Source of the DNA: Tupaia tana
Taxonomy: Eukaryota > Chordata > Mammalia > Scandentia > Tupaiidae
Assembly (NCBI GenBank): GCA_026018925.1
Contig: JAKSZU010000018.1
Location: 8,400,320 to 8,464,319 of the forward strand
Reading direction: 5' to 3'
Length of the DNA stretch: 64,000 nucleotides
Shown: positions 1 to 11,150 of the stretch, piece after piece
Layout of the letters: the number at the start of each line of letters is the position of its first letter
How positions within the stretch are numbered: position 1 is the first letter of the stretch
Program-made: the position numbers and the translations under genes
The notes under the pieces: generated by a model
What the model was told of the DNA's origin: nothing
Databases searched by the model: none
The model's input: only the letters and a program-made list of their open reading frames with translations

Positions 1-151
1 AAATTCTGTGGATAATTTGCTTGAGTTCAGAAAGAAGAAGCATGAGGATTACCCTGTGGTCATCTCTCAAAGTTAAAAAGCTTCTCAAGAATCAAGAACC
101 TCTATTATAAACATGGAAATTACCTTAAAAGTCCTAGAACCACAGGGGAGA

Positions 152-410
152 GTGTTTTGTTTTATTTTCCCAAAGAAAGCGGTAGGACACTTTTTTTAAG
201 TGTTTCTATGTTTTCCATGAGAAAGGCAGAGAGAAAGAGAAACGTACCTTCAACAGAGTCTTTTTACCACACTTCATCTCCAGTCTCTGCCAACTCAGAT
301 CATAAGCATATGTACACACCCAGAAAGCTTAGTGACATAGTGGGATGTGAACCCAGGACCTTTCCCATGTGTATACAGATGCATTACTGTTGCACCATTT
401 CCTGACCCTG
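152..410 (-). mobile_element. old tRNA-like SINE (SINE-D)
   Basis: Read on the minus strand, a tRNA-like head (GGTGCAACAG A-box region, then GGTCCTGGGTTC resembling a B box) is followed by a body ending in a CT-rich stretch and an A-rich tail (plus-strand T-rich DNA near 152-170). The organisation resembles the copies at 27281 and 56262. It is diverged, with no clear target-site duplication. The family label is mine. Confidence 0.5.
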
Positions 411-1029
411 AAACAACTGAACTCTTGAATTTAACCCTAGCTAGATGATAAGGCTTAGGACAGAGAGTAGCGATGTCATTCAACAGTGTAGCCCACACTT
501 CATTTTCTTTGTATAATGGAGCTGATCCCGAATCTTCTCTTCTCTCTTAGGAAAATAAATGATCATATAAAATCAGTTCCAATGTTGCTTTTTCATTTTA
601 TCCCCCAGAAGTAGAAGGCGGAACTATAGTCAATTGAAATGACCAGTCTGATCAATGTAGTTAGTCAAAAAAGGTACATGACTTTAAACTATGACATAAG
701 CTTGTGGATGAGTTGATTCTTTCTTCCGTCTTTGCTTTCCTGATTTTTTGGTCTCCCTTCCTCTTCATCTCTTTAGTTCACAGTTTCTAATTCACTCTCC
801 CAGTAAGGTCTTATGCTAGTAAAATGGCCCCCATGGCCCCAAATAACCCAAGAGCAAGCCTCTATAAATGTAAGGCACATTGACTTGTGTTGGTCTCCTG
901 TTGTGTTGCTCAGCACAGTGCTCATGTTCCAGGACAAAGGCGATATTCTAATCTTTGGAAGTGGGCAAGAGATGTCAATATCTATCCCCTGGACCACTCC
1001 CATTGTTTCAACATTGGACATACACTGCT
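411..1029. other. unassigned AT-rich sequence
   Basis: No gene or confidently recognisable repeat. Open frames here are short, overlap on both strands and show no splice context. Confidence 0.5.
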
Positions 1030-1265
1030 TTTTCTTGAAGTGCTTATTAGAACTTGGCTTAAACATCACTTCCTTTAGGAAGCCTTCTATTACTGCTTAA
1101 ATTAGGTTCTGAGCCACAGATTTATGGTCCCATAGCACCTATATGTCTCCTTCATAATTCTCAACTCAGTGGGATGAGTCTGTTTTTCTCATCCTGTGTC
1201 CTTATCCATCACAAAACACTCAGCATACACTGGGGTTTAATACACATTATTAGTTGAGTAAATGA
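1030..1265 (+). mobile_element. LINE-2 (L2) 3' fragment
   Basis: Contains the L2 3' pattern: CTTCCTTTAGGAAGCCTTC, then CCCATAGCACCTATATGTC, and an end resembling the L2 terminus (TTAGTTGAGTAAATGA). Ancient, diverged and 5'-truncated. Confidence 0.7.
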
Positions 1266-1317
1266 AAAATTACCCATGACACCTACTCTTCAAATAATAA
1301 CTAGCATTACTGGAATA

Positions 1318-1462
1318 TGACTATACGCCATTATAATATAGCTCGCCCCACTTAATCTTTACAGCATCCTAAGAGTTGACCACAGTTATCTCTATTTTGT
1401 AGATGAAGAAACTGAGTCTTAGAGTCTCCAATGTGTCCAGAGCTACATGAGAAGTCAACAGT
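1318..1462 (-). mobile_element. MIR SINE fragment
   Basis: The core TTTGTAGATGAAGAAACTGAG followed by a diverged relative of the MIR segment read as 'transcribed region, reverse strand' (agagctacatgagaagtcaacagtagg, split here: agagctacatgag / aagtcaacagtagg) identifies a reverse-strand MIR. Confidence 0.8.
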
Positions 1463-1915
1463 AGGGCTGGAGGACACATTGTAGACTATACCAAGTGCCC
1501 ATTGCCCGTGCAATCTTAATCCCCTTGTGCTCTATTGGTAGCTCTATACTTTTTTGCTCATGGCCAGGGAAGTTCATGCTCCCTCTCTGCACCTGGGAGC
1601 CTGGAAAATTCTGTGACAAGTCTGTTGGCAAAGAGAAGGTCATTTTCTCCTCCTCCATTCTCAAACTGCTGATCTTGGCCATTGTCTAATTTTCTCCTCC
1701 AAAAACGGAAACTTTGGGAAATTACCTTGGCAGAAAGTCTTTCTTAGCTCTACTCCAACAGCCCCAGTGTCGATATAGCTGGCACTTGCAATGGAATTGA
1801 ATTTAAAAAGAAAAAAAAGTACTGGCTGAAGTCTGTCACAAGGAAGGTTGGCCCCAAAGAGCTTGTATGTGTTGAAGACTGCAGAAAACCCGTAATGGAA
1901 AATCCCCAACATAGT
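1463..1915. other. unassigned sequence
   Basis: No recognisable gene or repeat. Overlapping short open frames occur on both strands without exon features. Confidence 0.5.
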
Positions 1916-2082
1916 TTATACTTACTGAGCACTTCCTTTGTGCCAAGCACTGTTCTAAACTTTTGACACTTATGAAGTCCTTACAACAAACTTATGGTGT
2001 GGTTTATTTTCCCATTTTTCAGATGCGTAAATTAAAGTACAGATTATTTAACTTGATTGAGGTTACATAGCTAAAATGTACA
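1916..2082 (-). mobile_element. MIR SINE
   Basis: Starts with TACTTACTGAGCACTTCC and GTGCCAAGCACTGTTCTA, followed by CCCATTTTTCAGATGCG and GAGGTTACATAGCTAAAATG, which is the MIR reverse-strand order. Confidence 0.85.
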
Positions 2083-3959
2083 GGTACCAATTATACTTCA
2101 CTTTGGATGAAGAAAATAAAAGACATCTTGAAAAGTTCAAGGAACACTCTTCCCACTCAATCCTCACATATATAATTTCTGTTATTATATGGTTCAAATG
2201 GTCACAAAATACCACCATTTAGTTCCTAGATTTCAACTTCTTTAAAGCCAAGGTCTCCTCATATGCAATCCCCCACCTTAAAATCTCTTTCTGAAGGGTT
2301 ATTGTTGTTGGATTAGGCAATCATGGCCAGAAGCCATGGAATGCTAGAACTCAGCCTTACCTAAAATTAATATGCTGAACCAGACCATGGCAAAGCTTGT
2401 GGACACTCAGAATACGCTTTCAGATGGGAGCTTAAACTAAGTGATAAAGGCTATATATATGAATTTAATGGGTACCCAAAGAAAGATAAAGACATTTCAA
2501 AAGAGTTGAAGTAGTATGATTGAAGCCTGAGATAGTAAACTATATTTTATATTATCCACCAGATGATATGATATGCTTGGAGACTGACATAATCTGCTTT
2601 TCAAATTTTCAGAAAAGTTGCAAGCCAATTATTGGGCAGCCATTATTTAAAATTATATAAAAGTACATCAAATACTATATTATAAACAACAGTAATAAAT
2701 GAAAATCACCACTCGTTAATTATTTTACTATTTGTATCAATGAGTTATTTATATCTATAGTATTTGTTTAGTAGAAACACTATATATTGGTGTGGTATTG
2801 CACATTTTCCCCCAGCTCTATAGTTGGTATTATCACACGGGTTGCTTAGTATTAGCTATGGTGGAAGCAGTGGGAGTATTTATACCTCCAACATCAGCAA
2901 ATACAAAAAATCAGGGCCCTTTTTCCTTTGAAGAGCTGATTATTAAACATTACCCAGCACACCATTGCTTAGAGGTAAAAAGGGGTCGGGTATCAAAGGA
3001 CATTGGCTGCATCCCAGGGACCTCAGACTGTAACCTATAGAGTACTGGCTCTTACTTTAGCTCAGATTCCTGAAAAGCCAGAACCTGAGGCAAACATTAA
3101 GCACTGGTCTTTTACTGGGAAGCACAATTCCAGGGCAGCATAGTTAAGGGCATAAGACATCAAAGAGGAGGAAAGAAGCCAATACTAGGTGACCCGTTAC
3201 CAAACTGTCCACAGCCTCACAGCTCACAAAAAGACACAACCAGCTGTTCATTTCCAGAAAGAGCCTTACAAAAGCCCATCAGAGGAACAAAAAAGAGGGA
3301 GTTTATCTTGTAATTATCTCCTATTTTATATCCTCTTGATCAAAAGTTCTTGTTTGAATCAGAAATCACTTTGTTTGAATCAGAAAGTGGTGGCAGGAAC
3401 CAGGGTCCTTATGACCCACAATGAGTCTATCCTATCTTGGTATTTGTCATATGCAGACTGATGGGCAGAGACCACGAGAAACAAGGTTAGCCAGTGAAAC
3501 CTTCAACACAATTTTCAAACTACAGGTAGTGAAAGTTTCACTCTTGGGAGTTTGACCAAAGGTCAATTTTTTGAGCCCATATTGAGAATTTTTGGTCTTC
3601 GGAACTGGGTTTAGATTCAGGATTGTTCTTTCTGATGAGCATCCTGGGAGATTATGCAGTCGGTCACGGAGCCACTCCTGGAGGAACACTGGAAGAGACT
3701 ATGGGAACCTCACTCTTCTGTAAACATCCCCATTCACCTGCATTGTCTTTCTGTCATCTGCCCTATTGCATACTCTTTCTGAAATGCCATTTGGAGCACT
3801 AGAACTCTGATCAATTCCTGACCCCTTGTAACTGTTCCCACTGGCTCACCAAGTCCCTTGAGAAAATCTTTCCCTCTGTCTCAGCATCTTTGATATGATT
3901 CACATTCCTCCACCTCTTTAATGAGTGAAGATAAGAGAGATTAGGAAGACAGTCTCTAG
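2083..3959. other. unassigned AT-rich sequence
   Basis: Low-GC, unrecognised DNA. Parts of 3060-3700 have the look of an old LTR (moderate GC, polyadenylation-like AT patches) but I cannot place it. A 21-bp tandem duplication lies at 3351-3386. No coding evidence: the 80-90 codon open frames have no splice context and no recognisable domain. Confidence 0.45.
3351..3386. repeat. 21-bp tandem duplication
   Basis: TGTTTGAATCAGAAA occurs at 3351-3365 and again at 3372-3386, separated by TCACTT: a simple 21-bp duplication. Confidence 0.8.
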
Positions 3960-4180
3960 AGACCAGCAGGCACTGATATGGAGACTTGACTCGGTCACTT
4001 GTCTTTCAGATTCTCATTTTTCTCATCTGTACAATGGAGACTTTGGTCCCTATCCTGTAGGAGTTGTTGAGAGGATCCCATTAGGAAATCCTTCTGCAGT
4101 TCATGCAATCCTTCTCCTGCATCTGTGCCTGATGCAGAGTAATTGAACAATGCTTTAGCCATTATTGTTTTGATGACTAT
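3960..4180 (+). mobile_element. MIR SINE
   Basis: GACTCGGTCACTTGTC, TCTCATCTGTACAATGG and TAGGAGTTGTTGAGAGGAT follow the plus-strand MIR order, ending near GTTTTGATGACTATTATTA. Confidence 0.75.
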
Positions 4181-4333
4181 TATTAAGCAGTGGCGAGAGC
4201 ACTAAGGGATGAAGATCTATTTATCAATTGAAATAGCCCACCAAACGATGGTGTTGCCCTGTGTGTCATGTTAGATGCCCCTTCAAGAAAGCAGGGGGAA
4301 GAATGCTGAGAACCCTAGCCTTTTCTTGGCTTC

Positions 4334-4607
4334 TTTTTTTTTTTTTTTTTTTGGAGAGGTTTTCGCTATAGGGCGCGTGCGCTCGCCAGACAGACAGACA
4401 GAGAGAGACAGAGAGACAGAAAGCGAGAAATCACCCCCCAGGGGGGATGGTCACGCCGCAATCCCTTCTTCTCCATTCTCCTCTCGGGATCTTGGGCACG
4501 CACGCACACGCGCCCGGCGTGAGTTTTAAGCCACCGGGTCCGGGACGCGAACCATGGTTGACTACGTGGGAGTCCAGCGACATAGCCATTACGCTAACTG
4601 CTGGTCC
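4334..4607 (-). mobile_element. SINE-A, full-length young copy with TSD
   Basis: Minus-strand tRNA-derived SINE. From the left: a T-run (the A tail), GGAGAGGTTTTCGCTATAGG, a GA-rich segment, the CCCCCCAGGGGGG hairpin, GATCTTGGGCACGCAC, then the tRNA head ending CTAACTGCTGGTCCC. On the minus strand the B box reads GGTTCGCGTCC and the A box TAGCGTAATGG. A 13-bp target-site duplication, CTTGGCTTCTTTT, lies at 4325-4337 and 4608-4620; the left copy runs into the T-run. Near consensus, so a recent insertion. No SINE family I know matches it. Confidence 0.93.
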
Positions 4608-4620
4608 CTTGGCTTCTTTT

Positions 4621-5171
4621 GGGACTCTGAAGTTGCTGGGAGCAAGCTGGGACCTGGCAATTTTATGAGCAGGCTAAGTTCAGCTGCACCAGTCCACAGG
4701 CTCTGGGGAAGACGGCCGGCTGTGTTTCTGAGACAAGGTGCTGAGGCATCTCTTCGACAAAGGTGATTTCTGAGCACAAGCTGACTCCAAGCTGTCTGCC
4801 TGAGCCTCCCCCCAAAGAAAGTTTCTGTAACAGGAGTGGCTTAAGTTTCCAGGAGCCTCCAGTACAGCTCACACCAGCCCCTCGTCTCAGAGGTCTCCAT
4901 CTCTGGGCTGGGGGCTCAGAGGGACCAGCTCCTTTGGATGCTGTTTAGCCAGTGCTGGGCAACATAAGCTTCCCTTGCATTATGGAGAGCTGGTGAGGGT
5001 CAAGGCTGTCCCTGAACTGTGCCCTAAGCAATGGCCACCTCCATCGAAAGAGACCCAGCACTCTTGCCAAAGCAGAGGTTCTGTGAAACATCTGGCATTT
5101 TTCTGACCACCTATTGTGTGTCAGGCACTTAGTTTTCTCAATTCAGTTGGTGCTGCCAACTTTGCCAGATC
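4621..5171. other. unassigned sequence, moderate GC
   Basis: Unique-looking DNA with several short overlapping open frames on both strands. None has a recognisable domain or convincing splice sites. Confidence 0.45.
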
Positions 5172-5430
5172 ATTATTTTTTAATGGCCAGAGGGTGCATG
5201 TACTCACCAGAGAGAAACAGAGAAACAGAGAAAGAGAAGAAGAGGGAGAGGCATCTCCCAATGGGGCTTGGTCATGCATGCCCCTCTCCTTCATGACTCT
5301 GTCCTGTCAGGATTTTGGTCATGCATGCTCAAAGACCCAGTGCTTTTTACAAGCTGTTAGAAGTGGGATTCAAGCCACAGTTGGCTATATGGGGTACCTA
5401 GAACCACTAGGTTACAGGGTTAGCCTGCAG
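5172..5430 (-). mobile_element. SINE-A-related, old diverged copy
   Basis: Follows the minus-strand SINE-A order: GGGTGCATGTACTCACCAG, a GA-rich segment, CCCAATGGGG where young copies have the C6/G6 hairpin, GGATTTTGGTCATGCATGC, and GGGATTCAAGCC (B box). Many mutations; no TSD found. Confidence 0.8.
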
Positions 5431-6324
5431 ATTGGGGGTATTGATATTCTATTTTGCAGGAGAAATGTTGAGACTCAATGGTCACACAGGCTGGAAATGG
5501 GGACCACAATGTGCTTATATCTCAAAGCGTTGTAGTCCTTTAAATTTGTGTTATGCAAGTGTGGGACATTTGTCACAGCTTCCTATTTTTCTGAAACCAA
5601 AATCTAACCGGTGAGGCAGAATGGAATGTGGTAGATTGGGATGGCAGCAGCATTAGAATCACAGTTCTGCTCATTCCCCCGTCATTTTCCAGGTCCTGAC
5701 TGTACCAGCCTTGAAGCTGAGCACTGAGAACATAACCACTAGGGGGAAAAACAATCCCCTCATGGAAATCTCAGTCCAGGAGTAGCAAAGCCAGCTGGAG
5801 AGCATGCAGGACTGGCTGCCAGGGAAGGCAGTCTGTGGGTAACGAAGACAAATGATAAGGACTACGATCCTGTCCTAAAGGGACAGAGGGAAAGCAAACT
5901 TGTTGTAGAGGAGGTGAAAAAAATGTTACAGACATGAGAATTGAAATGAGTCGTATGGAAGGATAAAGAACCCCTCAGGCTTCCAGAGAACAGAGGTTTC
6001 AGAAGAAAAACATCAGGTGTGGGGCCCAAGGGAGCAGGACAATCCAGCATTCCCCACTGTCCCCAAAGCAGGATAAACTACAAGCCAGGTAGAACTTAGG
6101 GCAGGGAGTTTTAGAGCATGCAGGTCTGAGGTATTTATACCAACCTATAGAGTTTACATTTTATCCTGCAAACATTTTCAAGATACGTCTTTCTTGGAAT
6201 CACAAATGGATATTAAAGACAATTATGAAGCTAGGAAACAGGAGGCAGAATTGAGTAGGGCAAAGGCCCAGTCCTCTAAGGCTGGAGAGCACAGGAACTT
6301 TTCTTTAAAGAGCAGGACAGCAGA
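5431..6324. other. unassigned sequence
   Basis: No gene. About 5690-5790 (GAGCACTGAGAACATAACC, CCCCTCATGGAAATCTCAG) resembles a mammalian-wide old repeat of the 'total-size, carried, fixed amount of goods' MIR3/L2-like type, too weak to name. The rest is unrecognised. Confidence 0.4.
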
Positions 6325-6562
6325 GGGCAGCAGGTTGCATAGTGGTTCTAACTCTGGCTTCCCATGTGATCAACCATGGTCCAAGTCCAAGAACCCGTGG
6401 CTTGAAACTCACGCCAGGCATGTGTGCGTGCATGCCCAAAATTCCAAGAGGAGATTGGAGGAGAAGGGATTGCAGTGTGGCCATCCCCCTGGGGGTGATG
6501 GTGGTGGTGGTGAGTTCTTGCTTTCTGTCTGACTATCTCTCCAGTGGGCATATGTGCCCTAT

Positions 6563-6594
<32 letters not shown>
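6325..6594 (+). mobile_element. SINE-A with tail directly after CTATAGC
   Basis: Head GGGCAGCAGGTTGCATAGTGG, CACGCCAGGCATGTGTGCG, GGAGGAGAAGGGATTGCAG and GCCCTATAGC followed at once by a run of about 29 A. Unlike most copies it lacks CCTCTCC between CTATAGC and the tail. A GGT triplet run replaces part of the hairpin segment. No clear TSD. Confidence 0.9.
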
Positions 6595-6597
<3 letters not shown>

Positions 6598-7309
6598 GCT
6601 GGATAGTTTTGTTTCGCCAGGCCATGTCACCGCTGTAGCAGCTACTCTGCCACTGTAGTGCAAAAGCATCGCTATGTAAATGAAGGGCTTGGCATAAGTA
6701 AGATTTATTTATGGACACTGAAACATGAGCGCCATTTAATTCTCATGTGTCAAAAAATATTACTCCCTTGATTAAAAAAAAAAACAAACTTAAAATGTGA
6801 AAACCATCCTTAGTTCCTTGATTGTGCAAAAACAGCCAGTGAGGAGTTACCAGGGGATTCATGAAAGAAGGTCGTAGCACTCAGGGCCACAGAAAGGGGA
6901 TGCACAATTTCAAGCAGGAAAAGGAGGGATTTGATCTATGTTCCAAAAGATCCTCAAAACAGAACGGTCAGCATCCGTCTCGGTAATTGTCAGGCCAACT
7001 TGGGAATCTTATCAAATGAGGGAGGGCTGACCCAAGCTCGGCTGTGTCCTCACTGCCTCCCTAAGTTGCCATACGGCCTGCATGCCTGCAGTGAAAACAA
7101 TCCACCAAGGAGGGGGAAAGACGCTGAAGGAGACAAGGGCTACACATGAACCTGGTTCAAAACCCAAAGTAATGCACTGGGTGCCCCTCACCGCTGGAGG
7201 CCTAGCACTGTGAGGAAGAGGAAGAGAGCTCTACCGGAGAGACACTGATGCCATAGGCACTCACACCTCAACAGGGAGACTGAATCCTGACATCTCTTCC
7301 GAGTGGTCC
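6595..7309. other. unassigned sequence
   Basis: No recognisable gene or repeat; a short A-run sits near 6775. Confidence 0.45.
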
Positions 7310-7547
7310 TTATTGTTTGTTTTGTTATAGGGCACATGTGCTTGCTGGAGAGAGAGTGAAGCGAGAACTCACCTCCCATGGCGGATGCCCGCACTGAAAT
7401 CCCCTCTCTCCCATTCTTCTCTCAGGATTTTAGGCATGCACACATATGTGCCCAGTGTGTTCTCCAAACCTCGGAGTCCAGAGTGTGAATCACACAGCCA
7501 GCCATCCGGGATCCAACCGCCCGACCTCCAAGTCATCCACTGGCCCC
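7310..7547 (-). mobile_element. SINE-A-related, old diverged copy
   Basis: Minus-strand order preserved: TGTTATAGGGCACATGTGC, AGCGAGAACTCACCTCCC, TCTCAGGATTTTAGGCATG, CAGTGTGTTCTCCAAACC, ending CCACTGGCCCC. The tRNA head is badly decayed. Confidence 0.75.
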
Positions 7548-7886
7548 AATCCCTCTCTGAATAGTGAGAGTGTAGCCTTATATCAGTGACCCTCAGGGAG
7601 GGGACCCGGCTGAGATGGTCGGCAGCACCTTGTGTTTCCTGTGAGTGCGGCTTCTAGAAGAGAAGGATGTCTGCACAGCAGGAATTTGTTTCTCACTGTG
7701 CTGGATACACCTGCTGTCGGAGGGGCTGGGTACTGTGTGTGTACCATGCCCCCCCCCCACAGAAACGGTCTGTAATGGCCCCCTATGTCATGGTTCGAGG
7801 GGTGAACTGGAGTGTGGAGAGACATCTCTGTCACTACTCCGGGGTTCTCTCGGTTCCTCTTCTCGTTAACTTTCATTGAGAACCTA
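7548..7886. other. unassigned sequence
   Basis: Contains a nine-C run near 7750. The open frame of 116 codons on the minus strand overlaps the adjacent SINE and has no domain, so I do not call a gene. Confidence 0.4.
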
Positions 7887-7893
7887 CAAATAG

Positions 7894-8158
7894 TATTTTT
7901 CTTTTTTTGAGAGGTTTTTGCTATAGGGAGCATGCGCTCGCCAGACAGACAGAGAGAGACAGAGAGACAGAAAGCGAGAAATCACCCCCCAGGGGGGATG
8001 GCCACGCTGCAATCCCTTCTCCTCCATTCTCCTTGCAGGATCTTGGGCACGCTTGCACATGCGCCCGGCATGAGTTTAAGTCACCGGGTCTTGGACTCGA
8101 ACTGCGGTTGACTACATGGGAGTCCAGAAACCTAGCCATTACACTAACTGCTGGTCCC
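7894..8158 (-). mobile_element. SINE-A, near full length with TSD
   Basis: GAGAGGTTTTTGCTATAGG, the CCCCCCAGGGGGG hairpin, GATCTTGGGCACGCTTGC and the head ending CTAACTGCTGGTCCC. Flanked by CAAATAG at 7887-7893 and 8159-8165. The match weakly continues for several bases, as expected for an aged duplication. Confidence 0.92.
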
Positions 8159-8165
8159 CAAATAG

Positions 8166-9144
8166 AACTTTATATGAGCCTAAAAATCCAGGAGAAGAGA
8201 TGCTTCCTCTAGCCACGGCTTAGATGGTACAAAATCTCATCAAACTCATGCTGGGTCAATTAAACCCACTGATAACAAGCGGTGAGATGGGCAAAGGCAG
8301 TGACTGAGAAGGTGTGAGTGGGAGTTTTTTTAAAGCTATAACCTCCTTACAAGGATGAGGGCAATACTGTCTGCCAGTTGTGGCCCTTGACTTAACTCTG
8401 TCCACGTTGGGCATGATAATGCTCAGCAAGCTTCTGCTGTGGCATGGAGACCGTCTACCTGGTGGGTCGTGTGGGCAGGTGTTGCAGAGTGAGCTCTCAC
8501 AGGTATTGCTGTAGAGGGTTGGAGAAGTCAGAGAGCCGGGTGTAAGGTGAGTCAGCTGACCCAGTGTTAAAGGGGACCAGAGACCCAATGGAAAGCATGG
8601 TGAGCTGAGTCAGTGTCCGTCTCTCTCTCCACACCTTCTTCTTTCCTGCTAGCTTTTATGCAAGGTTGGAAATTGTCATCCCTTTCTGTCCTTCTTCCTA
8701 ATACCTCTGCAAATCTTCAGTTTCATCTCCCCCTTTCTCTCTACACACCATTTCTTTGGTAAAATATTTAAAATCATCTTGATAAATGATCCCCCTCTGA
8801 GTACATAAGTTTACTAAACACCAGGCAGAATACGACACTCTGGGGACCTGTGGATACAGTGGTGGAAAAAGCTCTTAGGTTCTGTCCTCATGGAGTTGCA
8901 GGCTTTGAGGGCAGCATGTGCTTGAGAAATCTTGTGTGGCTGGAACAGAGAGAGCAGCGGGAGGATGCTTCTCCAGGTTCGATGTGTGGTGTTGCTACTG
9001 CCGGGTAGGTTGTGTGCAGCACCTCAGCTAATCACAATGTAAGCTCCCACCACGGAACCAGGTAGGAGGTTTGCTTTCTGGTTGTTTTTAGGGGATCTTT
9101 CTTGATTTACGGATTCATCATTTTATAAAGTGCTATCATGGAAA
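8166..9144. other. unassigned sequence
   Basis: No gene supported. 8800-8930 (ACACCAGGCAGAATACGAC, GTCCTCATGGAGTTGCAGG) resembles an old mammalian-wide repeat, plus strand, unnamed. Confidence 0.4.
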
Positions 9145-9153
9145 TGGCATTTC

Positions 9154-9375
9154 TTTTCTTTTTTTAAATTATTTTCTTAATTTTATTTATTTATTTATTT
9201 ATTTAATTCATTCATTTATTTTTTAAATTGACCAAAGAGACAGAGAGAGAGATAGAAGAGTAAAGAGTAAGACAGAGAAAGTGAGAAAGCAAGCCACCAG
9301 GTCCGAGACTCGAACCGTGGTCAGCCATGTGGGAGTGTCCAGCACCTTAACCACCATGCCACTTGCTGGTCCCAG
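9154..9375 (-). mobile_element. SINE-C with TSD
   Basis: Minus-strand copy of the short family: AT-rich tail containing ATTT repeats, ATTGACCAAAGAGACAGAG, AAAGTGAGAAAGCAAGCC, then the same head as SINE-A (rc B box GACTCGAACC, end ACTTGCTGGTCCC). Flanked by TGGCATTTC at 9145-9153 and 9376-9384. Confidence 0.88.
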
Positions 9376-9409
9376 TGGCATTTCATCCATAGATCCACTA
9401 TATAGAGAC

Positions 9410-9700
9410 TGATGGCCTTTTACCTTCAGGATTAGAGGAAATCAGGGCTTCTCGGAGGAGGTGACTGTTTTTTCCTGCCAAGGCTTTGCCAGGGCACTTT
9501 TTCAGATGTTGCAAGATGACCCACATTGTTGCCAGGCTTCTGACAGACAAAATGGAACCAAAGGGTATCACTTTCAGAGAAGTGTCAACCTGAAAAGGAG
9601 GTTTCCGCACCAGGGACATGGCCTGTGTAATCGAAGCTGGCTTCAGTGACCATGCCAAAGGCCAGGCAGAGAATCAATTAAGTTCACTCCTTGCTGAAAC
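9410..9700 (-). mobile_element. possible L2 remnant
   Basis: On the minus strand CACCTCCTCCGAGAAGCCC followed by TGATTTCCTCTAATCC closely resembles the L2 3' region, which normally reads cctcctccaggaagcc. The left part is unassigned. Extent uncertain. Confidence 0.4.
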
Positions 9701-10069
9701 CAGGCAAGTTCCTCACCTTGAATTTGACCTTGATGCACTGAAATTGCAGAGTAACTGAGTGCTCCAGTGCGCTTCCAAACGATGTCAGATCGTTCTCAAA
9801 GTACCGAAGGCTGTAGTGGGAGTGGTCAGCTCCAACCTGGAGTGGAGTTGATGCCCACGCTTCTGACCGTGTCTCCATTCATCCAGCTGGAAATGAGGGT
9901 TCTCTGTACTATCACAGAGTTTGTCTTCTCAGTGAGCCGACGCACCATCGAGCACCTTGCACCATTCCCAGGACACTGTGACTACTCAGGAAATGCCACC
10001 TGACACTCTTTCAGTTGCCCTTGCTGTTCATCATCATCCTTTGAAATAGATCACAGCAGACACCATCTC
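9701..10069. other. unassigned sequence, open both strands
   Basis: Moderate-GC unique DNA. Minus-strand frame 9684-9878 and plus-strand frame 9767-10003 overlap; an AAG/GTGAGG donor-like site sits at 9711-9719 (minus). No in-frame acceptor without a stop could be found, so no exon is called. Confidence 0.4.
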
Positions 10070-10195
10070 CTGAGCCCAGCCCTCAACTCAGCACTTTGCA
10101 CACATTAGCTCATCTAATCCTTGCATCTACCCTCCGAAGTAAGTAACAATATCCTTGTTTCACAGATGAAGAAGCTAGGCTAAAAGACTGTCTGG
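10070..10195 (-). mobile_element. MIR SINE fragment
   Basis: GCACACATTAGCTCATCTAA, TCCTTGCATCTACCCTCC and TTTCACAGATGAAGAAGC give the MIR reverse-strand order. Confidence 0.85.
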
Positions 10196-10403
10196 AGTAA
10201 AGGGGAGAGTAACTTTTCTTTTCTGGAAAATAATACATTGCAAATATATAAAAGCAAACTCACCATCTCAAAGTACATCCTCATAATAGTAAATATCCTA
10301 ATTCTCAAAAAGGCTTAAGGAGCATAGGCAAGAAGGTGTGTGACTCTAGGCTCTCAGACTTCCCTCTTGACTTGCTACTCTGCCATGCATCAGCCTGCCC
10401 CTT

Positions 10404-10425
10404 GGTGTGTGTGTGTGTGTGTGTG
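10404..10425. repeat. (GT)n microsatellite
   Basis: About eleven uninterrupted GT units. Confidence 0.95.
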
Positions 10426-11025
10426 AGCTCGGGGCTTCTTCAGTAATGCCTTGTTGCGAGTTCATGAGCCTGGTGGGTGGGCAGGTATGCAGTGGCACTG
10501 CCTTCTCATGGAATTCTGTAGGTGAGTGTTAAAGAAGAAAGAAGGAACTGAGCATCCTGTGTTCATCAAGATAAAACCACATTTTGTACAATGACACAGA
10601 CTCTCCATTGAGGTCATCCATGTAGCCACAAACTAATTAATGGTCACGGGAGAGGTTGTGCTAGAATCCTTTCCTATGGAATTGTTTTGTAATATACCTA
10701 CAAATACAGAGACTGAAGACCAAGCAGTCAAAATGCTCTCCCACCTCACTCCCACACAACCTGTATTTACCTTCTTATATCTTAAACTCTTTTCTCTCTG
10801 AATCTGAGATATGAGTAATTCATTACAAAATTGGACTTTATGGTTTGTTTATGCTGATTCCAATTACAGAATAAATGACTACCTGGAATTCAAAAGAAAA
10901 AAAAAAACTAATGAAAAAACAGACATCAATCAAGAACAGTTATGAATAAAGACTTTAAACATCCATACTTAGAAATATATATGATATTTAGAAATAGATC
11001 TGAAAAGACTTATGTAATGTGTTTT
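10426..11025. other. unassigned AT-rich sequence
   Basis: No gene or recognisable repeat. Confidence 0.4.
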
Positions 11026-11150
11026 AATCAAATCTCGAAGAGAAATTGACCAATAAATCAAATCTTGAAAAGAAATTGACCAATAAATCAAATTTGGAAA
11101 GAAAGTGACAGATAAATCAAGTCTAAAAAAGAAAACAACCACTATATCAA
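11026..11150. repeat. minisatellite, about 30-bp period, 4 copies
   Basis: Units begin AATCAAATCT / AATCAAATTT and end ATTGACCAATA or a variant, at 11026, 11056, 11086 and 11115, with a decayed fifth start near 11146. Units one and two differ at few positions; later units drift. The minus-strand open frame here (repeating a DLIYWSIS-like motif) is a by-product of the period being a multiple of three. Confidence 0.88.

Noticed and set aside
9717-9886. Exon-like segment on the minus strand with AAG/GTGAGG donor and a YSLRYF string recalling MHC class I
   Set aside because: The nearest acceptor is followed by an in-frame TGA just before the first ATG, and nothing beyond the short string resembles MHC.
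11026-11150. Regular direct repeats that could suggest a CRISPR array
   Set aside because: The units are contiguous with no spacers, and the genome is mammalian.
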